64,000 bases of DNA from Pantoea cypripedii (GTDB lineage Bacteria; Pseudomonadota; Gammaproteobacteria; Enterobacterales; Enterobacteriaceae). The translations under genes and the position numbers were made by a program. Under the pieces are notes generated by a model. It made no database searches and had not been told where the DNA came from. It saw nothing but the letters and a program-made list of their open reading frames with translations. The stretch lies in contig NZ_MLJI01000001.1 in the NCBI RefSeq assembly GCF_002095535.1, forward strand, positions 4,329,755 to 4,393,754. The letters are read 5' to 3'. Below, piece after piece: positions 51,815-62,253 of this stretch (positions are counted from its first letter, which is position 1; each line of letters starts with the position of its first letter).

Positions 51815-53224
51815 ATGCAACGAGGGATAGTCTGGATCGTCGATGACGATAGCTCCATCCGCTGGGTGCTTGAACGTGCGCTCACTGGAGCCGGTTTGAG
51901 CTGTGCAACCTTTGACAGCGGCAACGAAGTGCTGGAAGCGCTCTCGACCAAAACCCCAGATGTTTTACTGTCAGATATTCGCATGCCGGGCATGGATGGG
52001 CTGGCGCTGCTGAAACAAATTAAACAGCGTCACCCGATGCTGCCGGTCATCATTATGACGGCGCACTCGGACCTGGATGCCGCCGTCAGCGCTTATCAGC
52101 AGGGAGCATTTGATTACCTGCCGAAGCCATTCGATATTGATGAAGCGGTTGCGTTGGTAGAGCGCGCCATCAGCCATTATCAGGAACAACAGCAGCCGCG
52201 CAATCAGCCGGTGAGCGGACCAACCACCGATATTATCGGTGAAGCCCCGGCCATGCAGGACGTGTTCCGCATTATTGGCCGTCTGTCGCGTTCCTCCATC
52301 AGCGTGCTGATCAACGGTGAGTCAGGTACCGGTAAAGAACTGGTGGCACATGCCCTGCATCGCCACAGCCCGCGCGCTAAAGCCCCCTTTATCGCGTTAA
52401 ACATGGCGGCGATTCCGAAAGACCTGATTGAGTCCGAGCTGTTTGGCCATGAGAAAGGCGCATTTACTGGTGCCAATCAGATCCGTCAGGGACGTTTTGA
52501 GCAGGCCGATGGTGGCACGCTGTTCCTTGACGAGATTGGCGATATGCCGCTCGATGTGCAGACTCGTCTGCTGCGCGTGCTGGCCGATGGTCAGTTCTAC
52601 CGGGTGGGTGGCTACGCGCCGGTGAAAGTGGACGTCCGCATCATTGCGGCAACCCATCAGAACCTGGAAATGCGGGTGCAGGAAGGCAAATTCCGTGAAG
52701 ACCTGTTCCATCGTCTGAACGTGATTCGTGTACATCTGCCACCACTGCGTGAGCGTCGTGAAGACATTCCACGCCTGGCACGCTACTTCCTGCAAGTGGC
52801 GGCGCGTGAACTGGGTGTGGAAGCCAAGATCCTGCATCCTGAAACCGAGGCAGCGCTGACGCGTCTGCACTGGTCAGGCAACGTGCGTCAGCTGGAAAAC
52901 ACCTGTCGCTGGTTGACGGTGATGGCAGCAGGTCAGGAAGTGTTGATCCAGGATCTGCCCGCGGAGCTGTTTGAATCCAGCGCCCCGGAAAGTCCGGTGC
53001 AATCGCTGCCGGATAGCTGGGCCACGCTGCTGGCACAATGGGCGGACCGTGCGTTGCGTTCTGGTCATCAAAACCTGTTATCTGAAGCACAACCGGAGAT
53101 GGAGCGTACCCTGCTCACCACCGCGTTGCGCCATACACAAGGCCATAAACAGGAAGCGGCACGTTTGCTGGGATGGGGGCGTAATACCCTGACCCGTAAA
53201 CTGAAAGAACTGGGAATGGAATGA
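51815..53224 (+). CDS. glnG: Nitrogen response regulator NtrC (GlnG)
   Basis: A 469-aa sigma-54 enhancer-binding protein. The receiver domain has the phosphoacceptor Asp54 in [12 protein letters not shown]. The AAA+ domain has Walker A GESGTGKE, the sigma-54 contact loop GAFTGA, Walker [12 protein letters not shown]. The C-terminal Fis-type helix-turn-helix reads [20 protein letters not shown]. It binds the dyads upstream of glnA and at the glnL start. It converges with hemN, separated by a bidirectional terminator. Confidence 0.98.
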   Translation: MQRGIVWIVDDDSSIRWVLERALTGAGLSCATFDSGNEVLEALSTKTPDVLLSDIRMPGMDGLALLKQIKQRHPMLPVIIMTAHSDLDAAVSAYQQGAFDYLPKPFDIDEAVALVERAISHYQEQQQPRNQPVSGPTTDIIGEAPAMQDVFRIIGRLSRSSISVLINGESGTGKELVAHALHRHSPRAKAPFIALNMAAIPKDLIESELFGHEKGAFTGANQIRQGRFEQADGGTLFLDEIGDMPLDVQTRLLRVLADGQFYRVGGYAPVKVDVRIIAATHQNLEMRVQEGKFREDLFHRLNVIRVHLPPLRERREDIPRLARYFLQVAARELGVEAKILHPETEAALTRLHWSGNVRQLENTCRWLTVMAAGQEVLIQDLPAELFESSAPESPVQSLPDSWATLLAQWADRALRSGHQNLLSEAQPEMERTLLTTALRHTQGHKQEAARLLGWGRNTLTRKLKELGME

Positions 53225-53231
53225 CAGTGTG

Positions 53232-53260
53232 AAAAAGGGAGCATTTGCTCCCTTTGTTGT
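53232..53260. terminator. Bidirectional terminator, glnG / hemN
   Basis: AAAGGGAGC/GCTCCCTTT with an ATTT loop, then GTTGTTTTAT on the plus strand and TTTTC on the minus strand. Confidence 0.78.
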
Positions 53261-53261
53261 T

Positions 53262-54635
53262 TTATATCACGCGTGAAAACTGCTGCTGACGCGCCTTTTG
53301 CCGCAGATACACATCAAAGCACATGCAAATATTGCGGATCAGCAGGCGGCCAATGCCGGTAACCCGTAAACCGCCCTCATGCTGCTCCAGCAAGCCGTCT
53401 GCCACCAGCGGTGCCAGTAAGCCCAAATCCTCCGCAAAATAGCGCTTAAATACGATTGGCCATTGTGCCTCGATAGCTGCGAAGTCGAGTGCGAAGTTGC
53501 AAATCAGTGCCTTGATCACATCGCGACGCAGGCAATCATCTTCACTCAGGGTCAGACCGCGCCACAACGCATTGCCCTGTTCCTCAACGCTGGCGTACCA
53601 GGTATTGAGATCTTTATGATTCTGCGCGTAGCTGTCACCCAGCATGCTAATCGCCGACACACCCAGCCCCAGCAAATCCGTGTCACCCTGGGTGGTATAG
53701 CCCTGAAAATTGCGGTGCAACTCGCCTGCTCGCTGGGCCACCGCCAGTTCGTCATCGGGACGCGCAAAGTGGTCCATACCGATAAACTGATAACCTACGC
53801 CAGTCAGGGTCGCGATGGTCTGCTGTAAAATTTCCAGTTTTTGCGCTGCGCTGGGTAGTTCATCTTCTTTGATTTTGCGTTGTGCCGCGAACAGCGCGGG
53901 CAGATGCGCATAATTAAACACGCTAAGACGGTCGGGGTTGAGGGCAATGACACGTTGCAGAGTAAAGGCAAAGCTCTCTGGCGTTTGCAGCGGCAAACCG
54001 TAGATCAGATCGATGCTGACCGAGCGAAAACCCTGGTCACGCGCACGTTGTACCAACGCGAAGATCATCGCCTCATCCTGCACGCGATTGACCTTTTCCT
54101 GTACCGCTTTATTGAAATCCTGTACGCCCATGCTGAGACGATTGAAACCCAGCGAGCGCAGATGATCGATCATCTCCAGCTCAATTTCTCGCGGATCGAC
54201 CTCGATCGACATCTCCACGTCATCAGCCAACGTAAAATGGCTGCGTAACAAGCCCACCAGCCGACTCACCTGCTGCTGATTAAGGAAGGTCGGCGTACCA
54301 CCGCCCCAGTGCAGCTGGGTGACGCTACGGCCCGTAAACAGCGGCGCACGCTGTTTAATTTCCTGCTCCAGCACGTCAAGGTAGCGATCGGCTTTGTGCA
54401 GCTGACGCGTCACGATTTTATTGCAGCCACAGAAGTAGCACAGACGATGACAAAACGGGATATGAACATACAGTGAGAGCGGACGATCGGGATAGCGCGT
54501 CACCGCCTGCTGAAAATCGGCTTCGCCAAAATTTTCACTAAATTCCAGCGCGGTAGGATAGGAGGTATAGCGCGGACCGGCGTAATTGTACTTTTCAATC
54601 AGCCGCTGATCCCACTCAATCTGCTGCGATGACAT
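53262..54635 (-). CDS. hemN: Oxygen-independent coproporphyrinogen III oxidase (HemN)
   Basis: A 457-aa radical SAM enzyme that converts coproporphyrinogen III to protoporphyrinogen IX under anaerobic conditions. The FeS motif PFCHRLCYFCGC places the cysteines at 62, 66, 69 and 71, exactly as in E. coli; GGGTP follows. The ATG at 54635 has GGAG five bases upstream; a GTG two codons earlier would overlap that box. The stop codon of a small upstream frame ends 2 nt before this start, so translation may be coupled. Confidence 0.97.
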   Translation of the reverse strand: MSSQQIEWDQRLIEKYNYAGPRYTSYPTALEFSENFGEADFQQAVTRYPDRPLSLYVHIPFCHRLCYFCGCNKIVTRQLHKADRYLDVLEQEIKQRAPLFTGRSVTQLHWGGGTPTFLNQQQVSRLVGLLRSHFTLADDVEMSIEVDPREIELEMIDHLRSLGFNRLSMGVQDFNKAVQEKVNRVQDEAMIFALVQRARDQGFRSVSIDLIYGLPLQTPESFAFTLQRVIALNPDRLSVFNYAHLPALFAAQRKIKEDELPSAAQKLEILQQTIATLTGVGYQFIGMDHFARPDDELAVAQRAGELHRNFQGYTTQGDTDLLGLGVSAISMLGDSYAQNHKDLNTWYASVEEQGNALWRGLTLSEDDCLRRDVIKALICNFALDFAAIEAQWPIVFKRYFAEDLGLLAPLVADGLLEQHEGGLRVTGIGRLLIRNICMCFDVYLRQKARQQQFSRVI

Positions 54636-54637
54636 GC

Positions 54638-54814
54638 TCACTCCTTACGGTGACGTCGTCTGAAGGCGGGCCGCGAAGCAGAAGAGTGAACAGGGTGACG
54701 CACAGAAACCCGATGTAAACGCGACTTCAGACGCGACAGGCGGCGTAGTTTAAACAATAAGCTGATTAGATAACATGCCAGCAGCAGCGCTAAAATTGAT
54801 CCAGGCCAAAACAT
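54638..54814 (-). CDS. Candidate 58-aa single-pass membrane protein upstream of hemN
   Basis: A small frame encoding MFWPGSILALLLACYLISLL, followed by a strongly basic tail (RRLSRLKSRLHRVSVRH ... RRRHRKE). Residues 4-21 form one membrane helix; the tail has over a dozen Arg/Lys and would stay in the cytosol. The TGA ends 2 nt before the hemN ATG, and the hemN Shine-Dalgarno lies within its last codons. The start has only a weak AGGT box. It fits a yihI-small ORF-hemN transcript. I know no named family; it is not E. coli YshB. Conservation in relatives would decide whether it is real. Confidence 0.55.
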   Translation of the reverse strand: MFWPGSILALLLACYLISLLFKLRRLSRLKSRLHRVSVRHPVHSSASRPAFRRRHRKE

Positions 54815-54871
54815 CGGTGAATACCTGTTTTGCGTGGCATGCGTGAAAACGCATGCCGATCAAAATGGAGC

Positions 54872-55390
54872 TTATTTGCCCTTCAGCAGGCGCATCATAT
54901 CTTCTTCTGCCTGCTCATCATCGTCCGCATCATCATCAAGTGCGATGCCAAGCGTCTCCATCAGCTCATCAATGCGGTCCAGGGTTTCGTCCAGCCAGGC
55001 CTGCTCTTCACCACTCAGGGTCTCGCCATTTTCCAGACGATCCAGCAGTGTGTCGAGACGCTCATCATTTTCCAGCTTCGCCAGCTCTTCCTGCGGGGTA
55101 AGACGGACTTTTTCCGCTTTCGGCTTAGGTGCTGGCTTTTTCACAACAGATGTTTGCCCATCGGCCACTAAGGCTACCGGCTTCTTACTGCCAAGACGCG
55201 GATCCTGAGATTTTTTCGCCTGACCACTACCCGTGGTCTGTTTTTCCGGATTTCCACGGCTGCCAGCAGCATGACCGCGATGCTTTTTATCACGTTTGCG
55301 GTCGCGTGCTTCGGTATTCAAATCTTCACGCGATTTACGTTTCGCTTTAGCGGCGGGTTTGCCGCGTGTTGGTTGTGCAGGTTGCTTCAT
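54872..55390 (-). CDS. yihI: Der GTPase-activating protein YihI
   Basis: A 172-aa protein with a basic, disordered N-terminal half ([20 protein letters not shown]) and an acidic helical C-terminus ([20 protein letters not shown]). The ending [11 protein letters not shown] matches E. coli YihI, which stimulates the GTPase Der and slows 50S maturation. The start at 55390 ([12 protein letters not shown]) is preferred over 55408. It is followed by the small frame and hemN on the same strand, and preceded by the csrC-like sRNA. Confidence 0.93.
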   Translation of the reverse strand: MKQPAQPTRGKPAAKAKRKSREDLNTEARDRKRDKKHRGHAAGSRGNPEKQTTGSGQAKKSQDPRLGSKKPVALVADGQTSVVKKPAPKPKAEKVRLTPQEELAKLENDERLDTLLDRLENGETLSGEEQAWLDETLDRIDELMETLGIALDDDADDDEQAEEDMMRLLKGK

Positions 55391-55531
55391 GGTGTTGGGT
55401 CTCGGCAATTTTTAATCAGTATATACCCGCCATATTACGGGCTGGTGTGGTGAGTGCGCTTTTCGCCTTCCCACCGCCCGAATGATTTAAGGTATAGAAT
55501 TGCGGCGAAATCTAGCAGAAAGCAGACAAAG

Positions 55532-55755
55532 AAAAAAGGCGACAGCCTATGCTGTCGCCTTATTTCACACCTTCATATGAAGGAAACACGAAATAAATCC
55601 ATTATGGCTCACAACGTCCCGGTTGCTCCCTCGCCAAATCGCTCCTGCGAAACTCCCTGTCCTTTTCCGATTTCTCCCTGAATCGCTTCCTGCCTGCTCC
55701 TCGTCACCCCCGACACTCCTGAGCACATCATCCTGATGGGTGCAGCCTTGCACTG
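55532..55755 (-). ncRNA. csrC: CsrC-type regulatory sRNA
   Basis: A roughly 224-nt minus-strand RNA. It contains twelve GGA trinucleotides within about 150 nt, several as CAGGA or GAGGA, the binding signature for the translation regulator CsrA. It ends in a strong terminator (AAGGCGACAGC/GCTGTCGCCTT, then TTTTTTC) that resembles the E. coli csrC terminator. A -10 box TACATT (55762-55767) and a TTGTTC -35 16 bp upstream give the start near 55755. The position between yihI and engB is that of csrC in E. coli. It should sequester CsrA. No protein frame competes. Confidence 0.9.
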
Positions 55756-55903
55756 ACACCAAATGTAGACTACTCGGTAAAATGAACAAGTAAGACTCTT
55801 CTTTAATTTATAAAGGAAATGGTAGAGATATCAGTAATTCATTGAATTTAAAAATGAAAAAATCAGTCCCTGGAAAGGATAAACGGTAATAGCTGGCAGC
55901 ACT

Positions 55904-55921
55904 AATCACACATCTCTTACA
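55904..55921 (+). promoter_or_regulatory. UvrY-type half-site upstream of csrC
   Basis: ATCTCTTACA (55912-55921) is the right half of the UvrY/SirA box TGTAAGAGATCTCTTACA; the left half is poor. It is about 160 bp upstream of the csrC start, which suits activation by BarA-UvrY. Confidence 0.5.
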
Positions 55922-56011
55922 AAATGGCGCGTTAAGACGCCATCGGGCACTTTTGCGCCATAACAGGTATACTCTGCCCAATTGCCTGAATCACTTTGCC
56001 GGAGTTTTACT

Positions 56012-56653
56012 TTGTCTGCTTTGAATTATCACGTCACCCATTTCATCCTCAGTGCCCCGGATATTCGCCACTTACCCGCAGATAGCGGCATTGAAGTGGC
56101 TTTTGCTGGTCGCTCGAATGCAGGCAAATCCAGTGCGCTGAATACCCTCACCAATCAGAAAAGCCTGGCCCGTACCAGTAAAACGCCGGGGCGCACCCAG
56201 CTCATCAACCTGTTTGAGGTGACGGAGGGCAAACGTCTGGTGGACTTACCGGGCTACGGTTACGCCGAAGTACCGGAAGAGATGAAGCGTAAATGGCAGC
56301 GTGCATTGGGTGAATATTTGCAAAAACGCCAGGCGCTGAAGGGATTGGTGATACTGATGGATATCCGCCATCCGTTAAAAGATCTCGACCAGCAAATGGT
56401 GGAATGGGCGGTCCAGAGCGAGATCCCGGTTATGCTACTGCTGACCAAAGCCGACAAATTGGCTTCTGGCGCGCGTAAAGCACAGTTGAATATGGTGCGT
56501 GAAGCATCACTGGCCTTTCAGGGCGATGTGCAGGTGGAGATGTTCTCTTCGCTGAAGAAACTGGGCGTCGATAAACTTCGCGATAAGCTGGACAGCTGGT
56601 TTAACGAACTGGAACCTGCACAAGAAGGTGAAGGCGACGACATCACGGCATAA
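56012..56653 (+). CDS. engB: Ribosome biogenesis GTPase EngB (YihA/YsxC)
   Basis: A 213-aa TrmE-Era-type GTPase for 50S assembly. G1 is [13 protein letters not shown]3 [10 protein letters not shown] and G4 LLTKADKL. It most likely starts at TTG 56012 ([20 protein letters not shown]), 7 nt after GGAG, as the E. coli gene also starts with TTG. In-frame upstream codons are not conserved. It is divergent from csrC and convergent with spf. Confidence 0.95.
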   Translation: MSALNYHVTHFILSAPDIRHLPADSGIEVAFAGRSNAGKSSALNTLTNQKSLARTSKTPGRTQLINLFEVTEGKRLVDLPGYGYAEVPEEMKRKWQRALGEYLQKRQALKGLVILMDIRHPLKDLDQQMVEWAVQSEIPVMLLLTKADKLASGARKAQLNMVREASLAFQGDVQVEMFSSLKKLGVDKLRDKLDSWFNELEPAQEGEGDDITA

Positions 56654-56660
56654 CATGCCT

Positions 56661-56683
56661 GCGGGTTAATCACCCGCTTTTTC
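56661..56683 (+). terminator. engB terminator
   Basis: GCGGGT/ACCCGC with a TAATC loop and TTTTT, 8 nt past the engB stop. Confidence 0.82.
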
Positions 56684-56694
56684 AGATAAAGCCC

Positions 56695-56803
56695 AATAAA
56701 AAACGCCCCAGTCATAAATGACTGGGGCGGCTAATATTCAGCCAAATCCGATTACGTGAAGTAAAAGGTCTGAAAGATAGAACATCTTACCTCTGTACCC
56801 TAC
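56695..56803 (-). ncRNA. spf: Spot 42 sRNA
   Basis: A 109-nt minus-strand RNA almost identical to E. coli Spot 42. It starts GTAGGGTACAGAGGTAAGAT, keeps the unpaired Hfq/target regions and ends in the terminator GCCCCAGTCA/TGACTGGGGC plus TTTTTTATT. Only a few bases of the terminal loop and the 3' stem region differ. It represses catabolic genes such as galK by base pairing when cAMP-CRP is low. It sits between engB and polA as in E. coli. A probable promoter has -10 TAAAGT and -35 TTTGTT 17 bp upstream. Confidence 0.97.
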
Positions 56804-57027
56804 GCGAGAAACTTTACCTGATTTTTCCTGACCAACAAAGGGTTTTTTGTTGTTTAGTTTCAGGAATCGACATCATTTTTACCAGGTTCGTCACAAAATT
56901 GCGTACCCACTGTAGTTTAATTACCAAAAAAATGCTTAGACGTTAGTGAGTTACAAAACGCGCATTTTACAGGCCGCTTTTGCATGTTGCTGAACCGATT
57001 AAGTAAACTTTTTTCTTATGACATTGT

Positions 57028-57052
57028 CGTAAGCGGCTTTTCACCGCTTACG
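57028..57052 (-). terminator. Hairpin after polA
   Basis: A 9-bp stem (CGTAAGCGG/CCGCTTACG) with a 7-nt loop, 10 nt past the polA stop. No T-run on the minus strand, so termination strength is doubtful. Confidence 0.5.
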
Positions 57053-57061
57053 AGGTAAAAC

Positions 57062-59848
57062 TTAGTGTGCCTGGTCCCAGTTATCGCCAATCCCTACCTC
57101 AACCTGGAGCGGTACAGCCAGCTTCATACTGCCTTCCATCAACTGACGTATTTTTTCGCAGGCAGCATCCACTGCATCCTGATGGATCTCAAAGACGAGT
57201 TCATCGTGTACCTGCATGATCATTTTTACCGCATCACCGTTTTGCTGTAATAACCAGCCATCCACGGCGATCATTGCACGCTTAATGATGTCTGCAGCTG
57301 TCCCCTGCATGGGTGCGTTGATGGCCGCACGTTCCGCAGCTTTACGACGGATAGCATTACCGGATTTGATATCCGGCAGCCATAAGCGTCGGCCATCCAG
57401 AGTCTCGACGTAGCCTTTTTCTGCCGCCTGCTCACGCGTCTCTTCCATGTAACGCAACACGCCCGGATAACGTTCAAAGTAGAGATCCATATACTTTTTC
57501 GCTTCACCCGCGCCGATATTCAACTGACGTGACAGGCCAAACGCGCTCATCCCGTAAATTAAGCCAAAGTTGATCGCCTTGGCGCTGCGACGCTGCTCAC
57601 CAGATACCTTGCCCAGCGCCACGCCAAATACTTCTGATGCCGTTGCACGGTGAATGTCCTCTCCCTGAGCGAAGGCATCCAGCAACCCTTTATCCTGTGA
57701 CAGATGCGCCATAATACGCAGTTCAATCTGTGAATAGTCGGCAGCGACAATGCGTTTGTCCGGCCCGGCAATAAATGCCTGACGGATACGACGCCCTTCA
57801 TCATTGCGCACCGGGATATTTTGCAGGTTAGGATCGGTGGAAGACAGGCGACCCGTCGCCGTTACCGCCTGATGATACGAGGTATGCACGCGACCAGTGA
57901 CAGGGTTGATCATCAGCGGTAGCTTGTCGGTATACGTCGATTTCAGCTTCGACAAACCACGATGTTCCAGAATCACTTTTGGCAGTGGGTAGTCCAGCGC
58001 CAGCTCTGCCAGCACCTCTTCACTGGTCGATGGCGCTCCGCCTGGGGTTTTTTTAGTGGGTTTAATCCCCTGTTTTTCAAACAGAATGGTTTGCAGCTGC
58101 TTAGTAGAAGAAAGGTTAAATGGCTCACCCGCCAGCTCGTGCGCTTGCAGCTCCAGTTCCGCCAGACGCGTAGTCAATTCCTGGGAATGTTTCGCCAGGA
58201 TATTTTGATCGATGAGCACGCCGTTACGTTCTACCCGAGAGATGACCTTCAGCAGCGGCATCTCAATCTCTTCGAAGATTTTTTTCGGACCGGCTTCTTT
58301 CTCCAGCTCAGGCCACATGTTCAGGTGTAACTGCAGGGTCACATCCGCATCTTCCGCAGCATAATGCCCCGCCTGCTCAATCGCGACCTGGTTAAATGTC
58401 AGCTGGTTTTTACCCTTCCCGGCGATTTCTTCAAAGGTCACGGTTTTATGGTTTAACCAGCGTGCTGCCAGGCTATCCATATCATGCTTACCGGCAACAC
58501 TGTTCAGGCAATACGACTCCAGCATGGTGTCGTATTTAATCCCGTTCAGTTCGATATCGTAGTTCTTCAGTACGCCACGATCGTATTTAAGATTTTGCCC
58601 GACCTTAAGCGCCTTACTGTCTTCCAGCAACGGTTTTAATTGTGCCAGCACCGTTGCGCGATCCAGTTGATCAGGTGCATCGAGATAATCATGCGCCACC
58701 GGCAGATAAGCGGCTTCACCCGGGGCCACGGCAAAAGCGAGGCCCACAATGTTGGCGCTCAGGGTATCCAGTGAATCCGTTTCCAGATCAAAAGCAAAAA
58801 CGTCGCTTTTTTTCAGCTTTTCCAGCCAGCTGGCAAAGGTGCCTTCATCAAGGATGGTGACATAGCCATCAGACGACAAGACACTCACGGTCTCAGCTTT
58901 AGCCACCGGTTCATCCGGTAATCCCTGCTGAGCCTGTGCGTTGTTCTTCTTACCCTGTAGCCATTTCCCTTCCTGCAGATCAACCAGCCAGCGTTTAAAT
59001 TCGTAACGACCAAACAGCGTTTGCAGTACCGAGACATCCGGCTCATTTACCGTCAGCTGTTCACAGGTCAGTTCCAGTTCAACGTCAGTTTTGATGGTTG
59101 CCAGTTGATAGGAAAGAAATGCGACATCGCGGTTCTGTTCCAGCTTGGTCGCCATGGTTTTGGCTCCGCGGAATGACAGATCGGCCACTTTTTCCAGGTT
59201 GTCATAGATGGTTTGCATACCTCCCAACCCCTGCAACAGCGCCTGCGCCGTCTTTTCCCCCACCCCCGGTACGCCGGGAATGTTATCCGAGCTATCGCCC
59301 ATCATGGCAAGGAAGTCGATAATCAGGGAAGGTGGTACACCGTATTTCTGTTCAACTTCTTCTGGTCCCAGGACCGTATTGGTCATGGTGTTAATCAGGG
59401 TGATACCCGGCGTAACCAGCTGGGCCATATCTTTGTCGCCGGTACTGATCAATACAGCGCGCCCCTGCTTTTCAGCTTCCTGTGCCAGCGTGCCAATGAC
59501 GTCATCGGCTTCCACGCCAGAAACCGCCAGCAGCGGTAATCCCATCGCCTTTACCATTTCATGTAATGGCTCAATTTGCGCACGCAGGTCATCAGGCATA
59601 GGAGGACGATGAGATTTGTAGTTCTCGAATAACTCATCGCGGAATGTTTTTCCTTTCGCATCGAAGACCACGGCAACGTGACTGGGTTGATACTGCATCA
59701 ACAGGCTTTTCAACATGTTGAGCACACCGTACATGGCGCCAGTTGGCTCACCTGCGCTATTGGTCAGCGGCGGAAAGGCATGATATGCACGGTAGAGATA
59801 GGATGATCCGTCTACCAGAATCAGGGGATTTTCTGCAATGTGCGCCAT
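57062..59848 (-). CDS. polA: DNA polymerase I (PolA)
   Basis: A 928-aa enzyme, same length as E. coli. The 5'-3' exonuclease (about residues 1-320) has [14 protein letters not shown] and [14 protein letters not shown]. The 3'-5' exonuclease domain has [11 protein letters not shown] (Exo I, with Asp and Glu). The polymerase domain has motif [17 protein letters not shown], motif [15 protein letters not shown] and motif [12 protein letters not shown]. It removes RNA primers and fills repair gaps. The upstream region has DnaA-box-like sequences. Confidence 0.98.
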   Translation of the reverse strand: MAHIAENPLILVDGSSYLYRAYHAFPPLTNSAGEPTGAMYGVLNMLKSLLMQYQPSHVAVVFDAKGKTFRDELFENYKSHRPPMPDDLRAQIEPLHEMVKAMGLPLLAVSGVEADDVIGTLAQEAEKQGRAVLISTGDKDMAQLVTPGITLINTMTNTVLGPEEVEQKYGVPPSLIIDFLAMMGDSSDNIPGVPGVGEKTAQALLQGLGGMQTIYDNLEKVADLSFRGAKTMATKLEQNRDVAFLSYQLATIKTDVELELTCEQLTVNEPDVSVLQTLFGRYEFKRWLVDLQEGKWLQGKKNNAQAQQGLPDEPVAKAETVSVLSSDGYVTILDEGTFASWLEKLKKSDVFAFDLETDSLDTLSANIVGLAFAVAPGEAAYLPVAHDYLDAPDQLDRATVLAQLKPLLEDSKALKVGQNLKYDRGVLKNYDIELNGIKYDTMLESYCLNSVAGKHDMDSLAARWLNHKTVTFEEIAGKGKNQLTFNQVAIEQAGHYAAEDADVTLQLHLNMWPELEKEAGPKKIFEEIEMPLLKVISRVERNGVLIDQNILAKHSQELTTRLAELELQAHELAGEPFNLSSTKQLQTILFEKQGIKPTKKTPGGAPSTSEEVLAELALDYPLPKVILEHRGLSKLKSTYTDKLPLMINPVTGRVHTSYHQAVTATGRLSSTDPNLQNIPVRNDEGRRIRQAFIAGPDKRIVAADYSQIELRIMAHLSQDKGLLDAFAQGEDIHRATASEVFGVALGKVSGEQRRSAKAINFGLIYGMSAFGLSRQLNIGAGEAKKYMDLYFERYPGVLRYMEETREQAAEKGYVETLDGRRLWLPDIKSGNAIRRKAAERAAINAPMQGTAADIIKRAMIAVDGWLLQQNGDAVKMIMQVHDELVFEIHQDAVDAACEKIRQLMEGSMKLAVPLQVEVGIGDNWDQAH

Positions 59849-60218
59849 AAGTTTGATTTTTCTTCGTTGCGATTAAGAGGTGTATAAGGATGCCATAACC
59901 TGAGGCGAATGTTGAATTTGCACCAGCCGAAGTGGTGTTTTTTACTCAAAACGCAGCAGGGATCGCAAGGATCATATTGTGGATAACTTTGTGCGTAAAT
60001 TTCATAACGTATTGTTATTTCCGTTATTCGCAATCGTTTCCCTTATAAAAAAATAAACTTTTCAATAGGTTATTGACTTTCTGTGATGCGAGACTTCTTT
60101 TTAAAAAGATGATCATCGATGTGGATATTAACCACAAGGTTAACAGTAGGTAGGGATATAAAGGAGGGGCCGATAATGAAAAAACGCCGACTGAGCCGGC
60201 GTTGGGTTGGTAGCTAAA
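59849..60218. promoter_or_regulatory. polA upstream region with DnaA-type boxes
   Basis: AT-rich and 370 bp long. It holds a perfect DnaA box (TGTGGATAA, 59978-59986), a near-match (TGTGGATAT, 60120-60128) next to a TTAACC/GGTTAA dyad (60128-60143), several GATC sites and, at the right end, the dsbA terminator. The polA promoter must lie here. Confidence 0.6.
60178..60206 (-). terminator. dsbA terminator
   Basis: AACGCCG/CGGCGTT with a 7-nt loop, followed on the minus strand by TTTTTTC, 13 nt past the dsbA stop. Confidence 0.85.
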
Positions 60219-60848
60219 TTAGTTTTTTTCCACCAGGAATTTTACTACGTTGGCATAATCGGCAACAAAGTTATCCATCGAACTGGTGTCGAGACCGCCG
60301 TTGTTGACCATATATTTGCCATTAATAAACATCGCTGGCACACCCTGCAGATTTACATCAGATGCCGCTTTCTCCTGCTGAGCAACCAGCGCTTTTACTG
60401 CAAAGCTGTTCCACGCCGCATCGTAATCTTCAGAAGAAATTCCTGCCGCTTTGATAAAAGTATCTTTCAGGCTGGCCGCATCGGTCACGGTCTGCGTTTT
60501 CTGAATACCATCGAAAATTGGAGCTGAAACTTTGTCTTCAACACCCAGCGCCATCGCCACCGCCCATGCGTGCGTCACCACCGGACCGAAATCACCACCA
60601 AGGAAATCAACGTGATATTTGGTCACTTTAGTATTAGCAGGCAGATTCTTTTTCACCGCATCGCTAACGTGGTAAACACGTTCAAACTGGTAGCAGTGCG
60701 GGCAAAAGAAGGAGAAGAACTCCATTACCTGCGGTTCACCGGCGACAGGTTTCGGCAGCGTGACATACTGTTTGCCGTCGGTAAATTGTGCCGCTGAGGC
60801 GCTAAATGCCAGCATTAAACCTACCAGCGCGAACCAAATCTTTTTCAT
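60219..60848 (-). CDS. dsbA: Thiol:disulfide oxidoreductase DsbA
   Basis: A 209-aa periplasmic protein that introduces disulfides. The signal peptide [19 protein letters not shown] is followed by the thioredoxin fold with the CPHC active site (Cys49 and Cys52 of the precursor; 30 and 33 in the mature form) and cis-Pro in [11 protein letters not shown]. It follows srkA by 26 nt, so both can be cotranscribed, as in E. coli, where the pair is under Cpx control. Candidate substrates in this window include the two-cysteine periplasmic protein at 23612. Confidence 0.98.
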   Translation of the reverse strand: MKKIWFALVGLMLAFSASAAQFTDGKQYVTLPKPVAGEPQVMEFFSFFCPHCYQFERVYHVSDAVKKNLPANTKVTKYHVDFLGGDFGPVVTHAWAVAMALGVEDKVSAPIFDGIQKTQTVTDAASLKDTFIKAAGISSEDYDAAWNSFAVKALVAQQEKAASDVNLQGVPAMFINGKYMVNNGGLDTSSMDNFVADYANVVKFLVEKN

Positions 60849-60874
60849 CGTGAAAAATTCTCCTGACTGCTTCA

Positions 60875-61864
60875 TTAATATTGCGGGCTAAGCTGCAACG
60901 GCGGTTCGTTTAACAGCTTCTCCTGCTCGGTAAAAAGTACAATTTGCCGATGCCAAAAATCCTCATCGGTCATCCACGGAAAGGCTCGTGGAAAAGCAGG
61001 ATCCTGCCAGCGACGCACGACCCAGGCTAAATAATAAACCATGCGCATCGCGCGTAAAGGCTCAATCAGTGACAATTCATGTAAATCGAAGTCACTGAAT
61101 TCATTGTAAGCCTCCAGCAAAATATCCCACTGAATGCGTTGTTCCTGAAGATCACCATTCACTAACATCCACAGGTCCTGGATTGCAGGTCCGGTACGCG
61201 CATCATCAAGATCGACAAACATCGGTCCATCACGCCACAGAATATTGCCTGGATGGCAGTCACCGTGTAAACGCAGTGGCTGCCATTGCGTATTCCATCG
61301 CTGCTGCAGCGTGTGATACAGCTTATCTACAGCCGCCAGCAACGGAGCTTTACATGCATTCGGTACCAGCATGCTTTGTTCCAGCTGCTGACGCGGCTGC
61401 ACAATATATTCATCCAGGCCAATAGTCGGCCGTTGCTCAAAATGCTGCTGACGGCCTGTTTGATGGATTCGCCCCAGAAAACGGCCAACCCACTCCATCT
61501 GTTCTTCATTATCGGTTTCATACTGCCGACCACCCAGACTCGGAAACACGGCAAACATAAATCCTGCATGGCTGTTCAGCGTGCTTCCCTGTAGCTCCAG
61601 AGGGGCTGCAACAGGGACTTCATCGGCCAGTAGATCATGGGTAAACTGGTGTTCCTCCAAAATCTGGCCAGCGCTCCAACGCTGTGGGCGGTAAAACTTC
61701 ACCACATAGCGACGCTTTTCATCATCACTGAATTGATAGACGCGGTTTTCGTAACTATTAAGGGCGGTTAAGCCAGATTCGACGCGCAGACCTGTCTCCC
61801 AAAGTGCATCAAGGATGACATCGGGATTCAGTGTCTGGAAATTAAAGGCTGCTTCGCTCATCAT
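60875..61864 (-). CDS. srkA: Stress response kinase A (SrkA/YihE)
   Basis: A 329-aa atypical Ser/Thr kinase of the choline-kinase fold. The Lys motif reads YVVKFYRP. The catalytic loop is [16 protein letters not shown], followed by MFVDLDDA (the DxD metal site). In E. coli the protein protects from stress-induced programmed death through MazF and is Cpx-regulated. Two adjacent Met codons start the frame; the second (61861) may be used. It precedes dsbA in the same operon. Confidence 0.95.
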   Translation of the reverse strand: MMSEAAFNFQTLNPDVILDALWETGLRVESGLTALNSYENRVYQFSDDEKRRYVVKFYRPQRWSAGQILEEHQFTHDLLADEVPVAAPLELQGSTLNSHAGFMFAVFPSLGGRQYETDNEEQMEWVGRFLGRIHQTGRQQHFEQRPTIGLDEYIVQPRQQLEQSMLVPNACKAPLLAAVDKLYHTLQQRWNTQWQPLRLHGDCHPGNILWRDGPMFVDLDDARTGPAIQDLWMLVNGDLQEQRIQWDILLEAYNEFSDFDLHELSLIEPLRAMRMVYYLAWVVRRWQDPAFPRAFPWMTDEDFWHRQIVLFTEQEKLLNEPPLQLSPQY

Positions 61865-61906
61865 TTGGCCTGTGTGTTACCTTTGCTTTAATGCGCAAGG
61901 ATAGCA

Positions 61907-62185
61907 CTACTCATCATCCCTAATCACACCGCGTGCGCGTAATAGCGCGGTTTTGAAGTCCACTTCATAATCCTTTTTCAGCCCGGGAATCTCAGCATCA
62001 CTGCCTGCATCACGCATTTTGAGATGGTAAATCAATATGTCGTCAGTTAATTCACTTAATGGGCCACTGAAACCTGATTCCTGTGCCAGTTTTTGTAAAA
62101 ATGCCAACAGGTTAAGATCAGACTCCTTCTGCCATGCCGGTTGCAGGAGTTCGAGCAGTTCGTTGAGACGGTGGTATTTCATCAT
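61907..62185 (-). CDS. yihD: YihD family protein (DUF1040)
   Basis: A 91-92-aa soluble protein: [20 protein letters not shown] at the start and [17 protein letters not shown] at the end, matching E. coli YihD (89 aa). Function unknown. Two adjacent Met codons could start it. It lies 42 nt upstream of srkA in the same direction, so it may be the first gene of yihD-srkA-dsbA. Divergent from mobA. Confidence 0.93.
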   Translation of the reverse strand: MMKYHRLNELLELLQPAWQKESDLNLLAFLQKLAQESGFSGPLSELTDDILIYHLKMRDAGSDAEIPGLKKDYEVDFKTALLRARGVIRDDE

Positions 62186-62253
62186 TCATTCCTTTATGCA
62201 GGTGTTGGGCTGCCGACCTGTAAGTATCGTCCACTATGAGTAAGGAGACGAAA

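Noticed and set aside
56804..56900. CRP site upstream of spf
   Set aside because: A half-site TGTGA is seen on the minus strand near 56893-56897, but the second half is missing, so I did not annotate it, although CRP control is known for E. coli spf.
61865..61906. CpxR box before srkA-dsbA
   Set aside because: Expected from E. coli, but I found no GTAAA-N5-GTAAA pattern; only a GGTAAC fragment.
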